Shown here piece after piece: positions 1 through 7,600 of a DNA stretch of 64,000 nucleotides. Source of the DNA: QWHO01 sp039809865 (GTDB lineage: Bacteria; Vulcanimicrobiota; Xenobia; Xenobiales; QWHO01). The stretch's first letter is position 1. Every line of letters starts with the position of its first letter. Below the pieces are notes generated by a model. The model saw only the letters and a list, made by a program, of their open reading frames with translations. It ran no database searches and was not told the origin of the DNA. A program made the position numbers and the translations under genes. The stretch covers positions 1 through 64,000 of the forward strand of contig JBDHVW010000038.1 in NCBI GenBank assembly GCA_039809865.1, given 5' to 3'.

Positions 1-1146
1 GCCGGCAAACACCGCGTGAATGTGGGGGATGCGCTCGAGCGACTGCCCCAGCCCCAGCAGGTCGCGCGCGTTGGCGCTCTGGTAGACCACCCTGGCCAGC
101 AGGCGCTCGACGTCCAGCACCTTGCCCAGGGCTTCGCGCAGCTCGCTGCGACGGGCGTAGTCGTGCACCAGGTACTCGACGGCCTCGAGCCGATCCTCGA
201 TCTCGTTGAGGTCGAGCAGGGGCCGAAGCATCCAATCCTTGAGGGCGCGGGCGCCCATCGACGTGCAGGTGGCATCGATCGCCCACAGCAGGCTGCCTTT
301 GCGCTCGCGCCCCAGCAGGGTCTCGGTCAGCTCGAGGTTGCGGCGGGACGTCTGGTCCAGAACCATGTGGGCGTTGAGGCGGTAACCGCGGGGCGGGTCG
401 AGGCTCAGCGCCTGGCTGCCCTGGGTCGAGCGGAGATAGCTGACCAGTCCGGAAGCGGCCTGCACGGCGGTGGGACGATCGAGCAGGTCGCAGCTGTGCA
501 GACTGGTGAGGTGGAACTGCTTGAGCAGGAGCTTCTCGGCGTTGGGCTCCTCGGGGAGGCGCTGGGTGGCCGCCCCGAGCCGCTGGGCCACCTGGCCGAG
601 CAGCTCGTCCGTCCCCAGCAGCACGATCTCGGCCGGCTTGAACCGGGCCGCCTCTTCGAAGACCCGCTCGGCGTCTCTGGGCAGCTCGGTGGCCGAGAAG
701 TAGCCGGTGGACACGTCGGCCGCCGCCAGTCCCACCTCGTTGCCTTTCACGCTCAGACACAGCAAGAAGTTATGGCTCTGCTCCTCGAGCATGGCCGGGT
801 CGAGGATGGTACCCGAGGTGACGATGCGGATGACCTCGCGGCGCACCAGGCCCTTGGCCACCCTGGCGTCCTCCATCTGCTCGGCGATGGCCACCCGGTG
901 GCCTTTCTGGATCAACATTCGAAGGTAGGTATCCAGAGCAAAAAAAGGTACTCCCGCCATCGCAGTGCGGCCATCACCGCATTCTTTGCTCGTCAGGACG
1001 ATCTCGAGATCGCGGGCCAGGGTCTCGGCGTGGGGCCCGTAAGCCTCGAAAAAATCGCCCACGCGCATCAGCAAAAGGCACCCGGGGTGGGCGTCGGCGA
1101 GGTCGAAATACTGAACGAATAAGGGAGTGAGCTTGCTGTTGTCCAT
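1..1146 (-). CDS. mutS: DNA mismatch repair protein MutS (5' part, runs off the left edge)
   Basis: This is the mismatch-recognition ATPase of methyl-directed mismatch repair. The minus strand reads as an uninterrupted 382-codon frame from ATG at 1146 to the window edge. The N-terminus begins MDNSKLTPLFVQYFDL and continues RVGDFFEAYGPHAETL, which contains the mismatch-binding Phe-x-Glu (FFE) motif of MutS domain I. Later stretches read TAMAGVPFFALDTYL and RIVTSGTILDP, both typical of the MutS N-terminal and connector domains, followed by the start of the lever/core region. The ATPase domain and C-terminus lie outside the window. The gene is divergent from the small acidic gene at 1296. I see no good Shine-Dalgarno before the ATG. 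The identification is secure. Confidence 0.97.
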   Translation of the reverse strand, partial: MDNSKLTPLFVQYFDLADAHPGCLLLMRVGDFFEAYGPHAETLARDLEIVLTSKECGDGRTAMAGVPFFALDTYLRMLIQKGHRVAIAEQMEDARVAKGLVRREVIRIVTSGTILDPAMLEEQSHNFLLCLSVKGNEVGLAAADVSTGYFSATELPRDAERVFEEAARFKPAEIVLLGTDELLGQVAQRLGAATQRLPEEPNAEKLLLKQFHLTSLHSCDLLDRPTAVQAASGLVSYLRSTQGSQALSLDPPRGYRLNAHMVLDQTSRRNLELTETLLGRERKGSLLWAIDATCTSMGARALKDWMLRPLLDLNEIEDRLEAVEYLVHDYARRSELREALGKVLDVERLLARVVYQSANARDLLGLGQSLERIPHIHAVFAG

Positions 1147-1295
1147 GGCGAGGAGGCGGTTCGACCCCTGTCGGATCGCGTCCCGCCGAACATCAGACGA
1201 AAAAGTTTGGGCCAGGAGGAGAACCCTGGAACTTCAGGAACTGGCTGTTCATCAAAATCGCCCCGGGCGGCAGTAGACCCTACTGCCAAGCCGAA

Positions 1296-1580
1296 TTGGC
1301 CCTCCAAATCCAGACCCGGGTAGAAGGAGCGAACTTGAAAAACTTGAGTTTTGGCGAGTCCTGGGAAGACCTCGAGCAGCAGGCACTTCCGGAGTCCATC
1401 ACCTGGGAAGACGAGGATGAGGACGACGAGGACGACGACGACGAAGACGACGACGACGATGATGACGACGATTGGGACGACGACGACGAAGACTGGGACG
1501 AAGACGAAGACGATGACGACTTCGACGACGACGACGATGATGACGACGACGACGAAGACGAGGATGACGAAGAGGAATAA
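1296..1580 (+). CDS. Small highly acidic Asp/Glu-rich protein of unknown function
   Basis: I do not recognise a family. With the TTG start at 1296 the product has 94 residues: a mixed N-terminal part of about 35 residues (ending near LEQQALPESITWEDEDE), then about 55 residues that are almost pure Asp and Glu with a few Trp and Phe. The tail should be disordered and strongly negative, as in charge-buffering or basic-protein-binding tails. The plus strand is favoured over the antisense poly-Ser frame because a good intrinsic terminator follows its stop directly. The start is uncertain: the same frame is open further upstream and reads plausibly as protein (LFIKIAPGGSRPYCQAEL), from a CTG at 1245 preceded by AGGAA. 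The Asp codons are a near-perfect GAC/GAT repeat that could vary in length by slippage. Confidence 0.55.
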   Translation: MALQIQTRVEGANLKNLSFGESWEDLEQQALPESITWEDEDEDDEDDDDEDDDDDDDDDWDDDDEDWDEDEDDDDFDDDDDDDDDDEDEDDEEE

Positions 1581-1593
1581 CCTCTTCTGAAAA

Positions 1594-1620
1594 GGGCCGG
1601 CTGAAGAGCCGGCCTTTTTT
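1594..1620 (+). terminator. Intrinsic terminator after the acidic-protein gene
   Basis: An 8-bp GC-rich stem (GGCCGGCT at 1595-1602 with AGCCGGCC at 1607-1614) closes a GAAG loop and is followed by six T at 1615-1620. It starts 14 bases after the stop codon at 1580. The reverse direction also ends in a T-rich stretch, so it may work both ways. Confidence 0.9.
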
Positions 1621-1672
1621 CATGCCGAGGGGGTCGACGGTCGACAGTCAACAGGAGTTGTTTGCCCCGAAG

Positions 1673-1697
1673 CTACTGTCGACTGTCAACTGTCGAC
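1673..1697. repeat. 25-bp dispersed repeat built from GTCGACAGT units (copy 1)
   Basis: The 25 bases at 1673-1697 occur exactly, in the opposite orientation, at 19330-19354. They are made of alternating GTCGAC and GTTGAC hexamers joined by AGT/ACT. A partial inverted copy lies just upstream at 1633-1652, so the region 1633-1697 can fold into a hairpin. It sits downstream of the convergent acidic-protein and kinase genes. Confidence 0.8.
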
Positions 1698-1706
1698 TCA
1701 AATCAA

Positions 1707-3677
1707 TCAGGCAGCCGAGGTCTGGCCCTCGCGGGTCTCCTCGCCGGGCAGCGAGAAGGTGAACGTGGAGCCGCAGTTGGGGGCGCTCTGGACGCCGATC
1801 TGGCCGCCGTGGGCTTCCACGATTTTGCGGGCGATGAAGAGGCCCAGGCCGACTCCGTAGTGGGAGCGGGTGTTGCCGACCTCGACCCGGTGATACTTGT
1901 CGAAAATCTTCTCCTGATGGTCGAACGGGATGCCGCAGCCCTCGTCGCGCACGCTGATGGAGAACATGGCCCCGCGCTGCTCGCACGTGACGTCGACCAG
2001 GCCGCCGTCGGCCGAATACTTGCAGGCGTTCGAGAGCAAGTGGTCGAGCACGTAGCGGATCTGGTCGGGGTCGCAACTCGCGCGGAGGTCGCCGCCGGGC
2101 TCCCAGCGCAGCACTTTGTCGGGCTCTTTGAGGCGGTAAGCATCCACCACGCGGGAGATCAGGTTGCTCAGGTCGATGTTCTTGGGGCGGATCTCCAGCG
2201 CCTGACTGTCCAGCCGCGCCGCTTCCAACAGGTCTTGAATGAGGCGGTTGAGGCGGTCGGCCTGGGTGTTGATGATGTCCAGGTGGCCCCGGGTGACCTC
2301 CGGCTCGAACCGGTACTTCTTGTGCATCATGTTGTGCAGGTAGCCCTTGATGCACGTGATGGGCGTGCGCAGCTCGTGGGAGAGCGTGGCGGTAAAGTCG
2401 CCGCGCAGCATTTCCAGCTCGCGGATGCGCGTGATGTCGCGGAACACCACGATCAGGGCTGTCTTGTCGTCGTGCTGGGCGTCGGGCGCCAGCACCGAGG
2501 GGCTGAAAGCCACGATCTTGCGCAGGCCGTCCTTGACGGGCACCTGGTGCTCGTAGGTGGTGGCCGGCTGCCGCCCCGCCAGGACGTCGGCCAGGTGCCG
2601 CTGCCCGTCGAGGTCGCTGAAGACCTCTCCGTAGCTCTTGCCCAGAAGCTGCTGACGCGACCAGCCCGTGATGCGCTCGCCCGCCTTATTGAAGCTGGTC
2701 AGCTCGAGCCTCTTGCCGAGCGTGAAGACCCCATCGGCCATGTGCTCCAGGATGGCTTCGCTGGCCTGTTTCTCGCCCCGCAGCGCGGCATACAGGCGCC
2801 AGTTCTGAATGGCCACGGCCATCACGCGCGTCAGGCTGGTGATGAGCTCTTGCTGCTCGGAGCTGAGCGGGCCCGGACTCTTGGGCAGGAGCTCCAGGAA
2901 GCCCTGCAGCGTGCCGTTGGCGACCATCGGTATCGCGTGATAGGCCACCAGTCCGTCCTCGGGAAAACGACCCTTCAAGAGGGGTTGCTGCGCCAGCGGC
3001 TCGTGCTCGACCTGTACGATGGCGGTGCTGCGCGCGAGTTCGCTGAAGCCCGGGGTGTCCAGCGCGAGGGGGATGGCCATCAGCCGGGCCACGTCCATGT
3101 CGGTGAAGCCCGTGGTCGACTCCAGGCGGAAGTTGCCATCGTCCTCCAGTACGTAGACCGTGGCCCGATTCAAGCGCACCAGGTCGCGCACTTGCTTGAG
3201 CATCAGGTCGGCCAGCACCTTGAGCTCCAGACTGCGCCCGAAGACCTCGAGCAACTGGTGCACCTGCTGCAGCTCGTGGATGCGCTTGAGCAGGTGCTTC
3301 TCGGTGCGGGCCACCTCCTCGACCTTGGAGGTCTCCGCGTCTTTCTGGAAGGCCTCGGCTCGCTTGATCTTCTGGCTCAGGAACTCGAACTCTTGATAGG
3401 GCGCGATGGGCTCCTCGGGCTTGCCGAGCAGGCTGAGATACTCGTTGAGGGGAGTGAAGAGCTTGCGCGGGATGCGCCGGAAGAGCAGGTTGAACAGGAT
3501 GACCCAGAGCGGGGTGAGGAGCAGCAGCCCGATATAGGACTGCCAGCCACGCTGGAAGGTGGCCAGGAGAAAGCCCATCCCCAGGCTCAGCAGAACACAA
3601 AGAGTCGCCAACCCCGCCAGTTGCCTGGCCAGGGTCCGGCTCATCAAGTCCGCCTGCGGGGGCGTCTCGCGCTTCAC
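1707..3677 (-). CDS. Membrane sensor histidine kinase with GAF and PAS domains
   Basis: This 656-residue sensor kinase has two N-terminal membrane segments (about residues 18-37 and 46-66), a helical linker, a GAF domain (about 130-290), a PAS domain (about 305-420, with MADGVFTLGKRLELTSFN), a HisKA dimerisation domain with phospho-acceptor His in SHELRTPI (about residue 433), and a HATPase domain with N box LLSNACKYS, G1 box DEGCGIP and G2 box GVGLGLF. All catalytic boxes are intact, so it should autophosphorylate. It starts 4 nt after the hslV stop and is very likely co-transcribed with hslV. No response regulator lies next to it. It is clearly paralogous to the kinase at 58108, which lies upstream of hslU. 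The signal is unknown. Confidence 0.95.
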   Translation of the reverse strand: MKRETPPQADLMSRTLARQLAGLATLCVLLSLGMGFLLATFQRGWQSYIGLLLLTPLWVILFNLLFRRIPRKLFTPLNEYLSLLGKPEEPIAPYQEFEFLSQKIKRAEAFQKDAETSKVEEVARTEKHLLKRIHELQQVHQLLEVFGRSLELKVLADLMLKQVRDLVRLNRATVYVLEDDGNFRLESTTGFTDMDVARLMAIPLALDTPGFSELARSTAIVQVEHEPLAQQPLLKGRFPEDGLVAYHAIPMVANGTLQGFLELLPKSPGPLSSEQQELITSLTRVMAVAIQNWRLYAALRGEKQASEAILEHMADGVFTLGKRLELTSFNKAGERITGWSRQQLLGKSYGEVFSDLDGQRHLADVLAGRQPATTYEHQVPVKDGLRKIVAFSPSVLAPDAQHDDKTALIVVFRDITRIRELEMLRGDFTATLSHELRTPITCIKGYLHNMMHKKYRFEPEVTRGHLDIINTQADRLNRLIQDLLEAARLDSQALEIRPKNIDLSNLISRVVDAYRLKEPDKVLRWEPGGDLRASCDPDQIRYVLDHLLSNACKYSADGGLVDVTCEQRGAMFSISVRDEGCGIPFDHQEKIFDKYHRVEVGNTRSHYGVGLGLFIARKIVEAHGGQIGVQSAPNCGSTFTFSLPGEETREGQTSAA

Positions 3678-3681
3678 CGGT

Positions 3682-4218
3682 CTATAGCGTCTCCAGTGTG
3701 ATCTCCCGATTGGTATAAAGACAGATCTCGGCCGCGATCTCCAGGGCGTGGCGGGCGATTTCCCCGGCCTCGAGCTTGGAGTGCACCGTCAAAGCGCGCG
3801 CGGCGGCCAGCGCGTAGGGCGCGCCCGAGCCGACCGCGGCCACGCCGTGGTCGGGCTCGATGATGTCTCCCGTGCCGCTCAATAAAAGCACGGTATCTTT
3901 ATCGGCTACCAGCAGCATGGCCTGAAGCCGGCGCAGCATTCGGTCCTGGCGCCAATCGCGCGCCAACTCGACAGCGGCGCGGCGGAGGTTGCCGGAAAAT
4001 TCCTCCAGGCGGGCCTCCATCCGCTCGAACAAGGTCAAGCCGTCGGCGGCCGACCCGGCGAAGCCGCCCAGGCAGGTACCGTTCGTCATCCGGCGCACCT
4101 TACGGGCCGAATGCTTCATGATGGTACGCCCGAGCGTGACCTGGCCGTCGCCGGCCATAGCCACCTTGCCCTCGTGGCGCACGCACAAAATGGTGGTGGA
4201 ACGCATTCTCTGTTGCAT
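3682..4218 (-). CDS. hslV: HslV (ClpQ) proteasome-like peptidase subunit
   Basis: HslV is the threonine peptidase of the cytoplasmic HslUV protease. The product has 178 residues. The catalytic N-terminal Thr is expected to be T8, exposed after removal of the short propeptide MQQRMRS; it is followed by TILCVRHEGKVAMAGDGQV, the HslV signature. KVRRM, GFAGSAADG, RDWRQDRMLRRL and GSGAPYALAAARAL also match the family. Two starts are possible: ATG at 4218, or ATG at 4206, which would give a three-residue propeptide. An extended -10 box ends 8 nt before 4218, so the first ATG would be almost leaderless. The partner gene hslU is not adjacent; it lies at 61370 on the other strand, which is unusual because hslVU is normally an operon. 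Confidence 0.97.
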   Translation of the reverse strand: MQQRMRSTTILCVRHEGKVAMAGDGQVTLGRTIMKHSARKVRRMTNGTCLGGFAGSAADGLTLFERMEARLEEFSGNLRRAAVELARDWRQDRMLRRLQAMLLVADKDTVLLLSGTGDIIEPDHGVAAVGSGAPYALAAARALTVHSKLEAGEIARHALEIAAEICLYTNREITLETL

Positions 4219-4226
4219 AGGTCAGG

Positions 4227-4235
4227 AGTATACCA
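4227..4235 (-). promoter_or_regulatory. Extended -10 promoter element of hslV
   Basis: On the minus strand the sequence TGGTATACT combines an extended -10 (TGn) with TATACT. The box ends 8 nt before the ATG at 4218, so the transcript would start at or just before the start codon. No good -35 box is present, which is tolerated with an extended -10. Confidence 0.6.
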
Positions 4236-4402
4236 TGCGGGGTAGCCTGCGATCGCCCTGAGGCTCCCAGAGCGCCACGCCCGCACTCCTCGTTAAAGTT
4301 CTAGCAACTTCGCAGAAATCTTCTGTTCAACTCCCGGTTACATCCCGGGTCGAGCTCCCGGCTCCCGGGAGACTATCGTCGAGGCAGGAGGTGCAACGAG
4401 TT

Positions 4403-4654
4403 ATGCAAGTTCGAATCTGTTCGATGACCCTCGTCGAGGGAACCCACATGCGCGCGGTGGCCGAGGTGGATTACGCCGGGGTCCGGCTGCGCGGTCTCAA
4501 GCTCCAGGTTTGCAATGGCAGGTACGAGCTGAGTCTGCCGGGACGCCGCATGAAGAACGGCTGGCAGATCATCTACGAAATCTTGAGCCCGATGCTGCAA
4601 GATCGCCTGCGCTCCGCGCTGATCGACGAGTATCAGCGCCGGAGGGCGGCATGA
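4403..4654 (+). CDS. SpoVG-like small regulatory protein
   Basis: The 83-residue product starts MQVRICSMTLVEGTHMRAVAEV and ends in SPMLQDRLRSALIDEYQRR. The order of elements (short strand, MRA, a strand with LKLQVCNGRYELSLPGRR, then a C-terminal helix with DRLRSALIDEY) resembles SpoVG, a small nucleic-acid-binding regulator that is widespread also in non-sporulating bacteria. SpoVG normally has MRAIVSVTF, then an FVAMPS-like strand and an amphipathic C-terminal helix; here LSLPGRR takes the place of FVAMPS. The start is ATG 4403 because a perfect AGGAGGTG Shine-Dalgarno lies at 4386-4393. The stop overlaps the dprA start as ATGA, so the two genes are translationally coupled. The family call is by resemblance only. 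Confidence 0.6.
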   Translation: MQVRICSMTLVEGTHMRAVAEVDYAGVRLRGLKLQVCNGRYELSLPGRRMKNGWQIIYEILSPMLQDRLRSALIDEYQRRRAA

Positions 4655-5649
4655 ACGAGCGCGCGGCTTACCTGGGGCTGGCCAGCCTGCCTCGCAAAAG
4701 GATGGTGCTCGAGACGCTGGAGTTGACCGGCTCGGCGTTGCAGACCTGGGGCCGGCTCGGCCACCCGGGGCGCAACCTGATGGCCGAGCTGGCCGAGGCC
4801 GAGCGGGGAGGAGAGCGTCTGGTGACGCCGGCCGACCCGGAGTACCCTTCCGACCTCTTGCAGGTCACCGAGCCGCCGCTGGCGCTGTACCTGCGCGGGC
4901 AGCCGCTCCCCCGGGCTCCGGGCGTGGCCCTGGTGGGCTCGCGCCGGGCCACGCCCTATGGGATCGGCGTGGCGGAGCGGCTGGGGCGCGACCTGGCCTG
5001 CGCCGGCGTGACGGTGGTGAGCGGATTGGCCCGAGGGATCGACGCGGCCGCTCATCTCGGGGCCCTGCGGGCCACCGCCAGCAGCCCCGTGGCCGTGCTG
5101 GGTTGCGGGATCGGCTACGACTATCCCATCGACAACCGCTCGTTGAAACGACGGCTGGAGGCTCAGGGAACGGTCGTCAGCGAGTATCCCGGCCTCGAGC
5201 CGCCCCAGGCCTGGCGTTTTCCCGCTCGCAACCGCATCATCGCGGCCCTGGCCAAGGTGATCGTAGTGGTGGAGGCGGCCTTGCACAGCGGCGCCCTGAT
5301 CACCGCCCGGCTCGCACTCGAGCTCGGGCGGGACGTGCTGGTCGTGCCCGGGGACGTGGGCCAACCCAACTCGCAGGGCATCCTCAAGCTCCTGCGCGAG
5401 GGAGCGACCCCGATCGGAACCGCGGAGCACATCCTGGAAGTGCTGGAGATCGACGCGACCGCCTATGTCCCGGAGCCGCTGCCGCCTTTGCAACAGCGCG
5501 TGCTGGACAACCTGGGGCCCCGCGGAAGTTGTCCGGACGAGCTAGTCCTCAGCACGCGGCTGAGCATCACCGAGGTTCTGGGGGCTCTCGGGCACCTCCA
5601 GGTGCACGGGCGGGTGCGGCGGGTGGGGCCGAACTTCGTGGCTCTGTAG
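4651..5649 (+). CDS. dprA: DNA-processing protein DprA
   Basis: DprA binds incoming single-stranded DNA during natural transformation and loads RecA. The product has 332 residues. The DprA Rossmann-like domain is clear: VALVGSRRATPYG, VVSGLARGIDAAAHLGAL, AVLGCGIGYDYPIDNRSL, VVSEYP, WRFPARNRIIAALA, VVEAALHSGALITARLALELGRDVLVVPGDVG and GILKLLREGA. A short N-terminal helical domain precedes it and a winged-helix-like C-terminus (LSTRLSITEVLGALGHLQVHGRVRR) follows. The start is the ATG at 4651, which overlaps the stop of the SpoVG-like gene (ATGA). Its last 108 bases overlap the 3' end of the convergent membrane-protein gene. No other competence genes are in the window. Confidence 0.96.
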   Translation: MNERAAYLGLASLPRKRMVLETLELTGSALQTWGRLGHPGRNLMAELAEAERGGERLVTPADPEYPSDLLQVTEPPLALYLRGQPLPRAPGVALVGSRRATPYGIGVAERLGRDLACAGVTVVSGLARGIDAAAHLGALRATASSPVAVLGCGIGYDYPIDNRSLKRRLEAQGTVVSEYPGLEPPQAWRFPARNRIIAALAKVIVVVEAALHSGALITARLALELGRDVLVVPGDVGQPNSQGILKLLREGATPIGTAEHILEVLEIDATAYVPEPLPPLQQRVLDNLGPRGSCPDELVLSTRLSITEVLGALGHLQVHGRVRRVGPNFVAL

Positions 5650-6693
5650 GACTTCGGGTGGGTGGGCGCGGGCGATGGCGGCCTCGCCGAGCGCGCGCAG
5701 GAAGCCCTGGGCCGCGCCCACCAGCACCGGGCCCGCCACCACCCCCAGCAGGCCGAACGCGTTCAGCCCGCCGACGACGCTCAAAAAGACCCAGAGCGCG
5801 TTGAGCGGGCTGCGTCCGGCCATCAAGATGGGACGCAGGAGATTGTCCGAGCTGGAGATGACGCCGACGCCGACGCCGATCATGATAATCGCCTTGATCC
5901 AGTGTCCGTCGAAGGCCAGCCAGGCGCCGGCCGGCACGTACACCAGCCACGGGCCGAGCACCGGGAGCAGCGAGATCATGGCCATCACCACGGCCCAGAG
6001 CAACGGATTGGAGATGCCCAGAGCCCAGAACAACAGTCCGCCCAGCATTCCCTGCACCAGGGCCACCACCAGCGTGCTCGACACGGAGACGCGCACGTCG
6101 TTGGCCACGTCGTGCATCAGGCGCTTGCGGCGCTCCTCCGCCACCAGGTTCAGGTCCGAGAACCAGCCCATCAGCATGTGGCCGTCCCGAAAGAAGTAGA
6201 ACAGCACGAAGAGCGTGACGGCCAGCTCGAAGAAAAATCGGGCCAGGTTGCCCGCCAGCCGGGCGGACTCGGTGGCCAGGTTGCCGCGCGCCCAGCGCAC
6301 GCTCTCGGCCACGATTTGCTCGAGTTGATCGCCCGACACCATGCGGTGGAGTGGTTCGGGCAGGCCGTCGACGAAGGCCCGCAGGCGGGTCAGGATGTCG
6401 GAGGTCGGTACCTGGCCCACCGTGCCGATGGCCTGCGTCACCACGGCTTGCAGCACGCCGATGGCGGGCACGATCAGGATCAAGGTCACCAGCACCGTCG
6501 AGGCCAGGGCCGAGCGGTTACGGCCGCGCAGCTTGGCGTGCACGCGCTTGTGGAAGCCGTGAAAGAAGATGGCCAGCACCGCCGCCCACGCGAGCGGTCC
6601 GAAGAACGGCTGCAAAATTTGCAGCAACCAGAACGTGAGCACTGCGAGTCCGGCCCAGGCCAGCACCAACCGGAAGTTGGAAAGCGTTACCAT
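5542..6693 (-). CDS. AI-2E family (PerM-type) membrane transporter
   Basis: The 383-residue product has about eight hydrophobic segments in the arrangement of the AI-2E/PerM exporter family: two N-terminal helices (LVLAWAGLAVLTFWLL, LAWAAVLAIFF), the family stretch FHGFHKRVHAKLRGRNRSALAS, a third helix, a soluble helical linker, then SSTLVVALVQGMLGGLLFWALGI and the signatures LLPVLGPWLVYVPAG and SSSDNLLRPILMAGRSPLNALWVFLSVVGGLNAFGLLGVVAGPVL. The substrate is unknown for most members; autoinducer-2, small molecules and ions have been proposed. About 45 hydrophilic, Pro- and His-rich C-terminal residues overlap dprA antisense. It starts one base after the stop of the secreted-protein gene upstream, so the two are probably co-transcribed. 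Confidence 0.93.
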   Translation of the reverse strand: MVTLSNFRLVLAWAGLAVLTFWLLQILQPFFGPLAWAAVLAIFFHGFHKRVHAKLRGRNRSALASTVLVTLILIVPAIGVLQAVVTQAIGTVGQVPTSDILTRLRAFVDGLPEPLHRMVSGDQLEQIVAESVRWARGNLATESARLAGNLARFFFELAVTLFVLFYFFRDGHMLMGWFSDLNLVAEERRKRLMHDVANDVRVSVSSTLVVALVQGMLGGLLFWALGISNPLLWAVVMAMISLLPVLGPWLVYVPAGAWLAFDGHWIKAIIMIGVGVGVISSSDNLLRPILMAGRSPLNALWVFLSVVGGLNAFGLLGVVAGPVLVGAAQGFLRALGEAAIARAHPPEVLQSHEVRPHPPHPPVHLEVPESPQNLGDAQPRAED

Positions 6694-6694
6694 G

Positions 6695-7561
6695 TCAGGG
6701 AGGGGCTCCTCCCTGCCAGAGTCGCCCGAGGACGGGAGCGCCCCGGCGGCGCACGCCGGGCTCGAGGGAGTAGTTGATCTGAGCCATCACCCCGACCGGA
6801 TTGGTGTCGTTATTGACGTTGACCTCGAACACGAAATCCTGGGTGCCGACCGCGTTGTTGATGGGGAAAACCTTCCACTCGGTGCGGATCCACTGGGGCG
6901 AGACGTTGGGCTCCCAGTTGAACATCAGGCGCCGGTCGGTCTGGTCGGGCAGCTTCCAGCCCACGGTGAAATTGGGCTCGCCCGGCAGGTCGCGGGGCCC
7001 GGACGGGCCGACGCAAGGCTCGTACACGTAGATCTGCAGGCAGGGATTGGGATACTGCTCCACTTCGGGGTCGTAGCCCCGATGCTGCAGGTCGAGGCCG
7101 ATCCAGGGTGGCTGGCAGAAGAGCACCATGAAGTCGGGCGAGTCGGGACCCAGTGTGTAGCGGCGCAGCGAGCCATCCGGGTTGTAGGGGGTCTGGGGGC
7201 CGAGCTCGTCGGCTCCCATCGGTACGACGGGAAAGTGGTCGAGGCGCAGGACGCCCCCCGTCTCGCGGCACTCGACGCCCGTCAGGGCGCCGTTGTCGCT
7301 GAGATCGACCTGGTAGAGGCTGCCCAGCAGGTTGTCCTCCTGCAGCCATCCGGGCACCGGCATGGGCGCCACGAAGCGCAGGTAGGAGGCGATGATCGGC
7401 ACCTGGGGCACGGTCACGGCCTGTTTGACCACAACGGTGATCTTGACCTCGAAGACCCCCGGACTGACCTGGCGCGAGAGAATGGGGCCCACGATCGTGG
7501 CCGGATCCTGAGCCAGCGCCCATCCGCTCAGGGCCAGGAAGAGAATGAGTCGACGCAGCAT
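6695..7561 (-). CDS. Secreted protein of unknown function
   Basis: I do not recognise a family. The 288-residue product starts MLRRLILFLALSGWALAQ, a clean Sec signal peptide with an ALA-type cleavage site, so the mature protein is exported. The rest is beta-strand rich with many Pro, Trp and Asn residues (for example PPWIGLDLQHRGY and NFTVGWKLPDQTDRRLMFNW) and six Cys or so, suggesting an Ig-like or immunoglobulin-type beta sandwich. The start ATG at 7561 was chosen because the signal peptide begins there; the frame is open further upstream but that part overlaps the divergent Hsp90-like gene. It is probably the first gene of a two-gene operon with the AI-2E family gene downstream (spacing one base). 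Confidence 0.75.
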   Translation of the reverse strand: MLRRLILFLALSGWALAQDPATIVGPILSRQVSPGVFEVKITVVVKQAVTVPQVPIIASYLRFVAPMPVPGWLQEDNLLGSLYQVDLSDNGALTGVECRETGGVLRLDHFPVVPMGADELGPQTPYNPDGSLRRYTLGPDSPDFMVLFCQPPWIGLDLQHRGYDPEVEQYPNPCLQIYVYEPCVGPSGPRDLPGEPNFTVGWKLPDQTDRRLMFNWEPNVSPQWIRTEWKVFPINNAVGTQDFVFEVNVNNDTNPVGVMAQINYSLEPGVRRRGAPVLGRLWQGGAPP

Positions 7562-7600
7562 CGCCCGCGCTTCGCCGCCCCGGGGGGAAATCCGCCCGAC

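Noticed and set aside
1280..1651. A minus-strand frame encoding a long poly-Ser stretch.
   Set aside because: It is the antisense of the Asp/Glu codon run; the plus strand has the terminator directly after its stop, so the acidic protein is the more likely gene.
4510..4650. A 5' extension of dprA into the SpoVG-like gene.
   Set aside because: The ATGA overlap at 4651 and the coupled SpoVG-like gene with a perfect Shine-Dalgarno favour the later start.
6569..7600. The 5' extension of the Hsp90-like copy A frame.
   Set aside because: It overlaps the secreted-protein gene on the opposite strand and has no family similarity; alignment with copy B begins near 7601.
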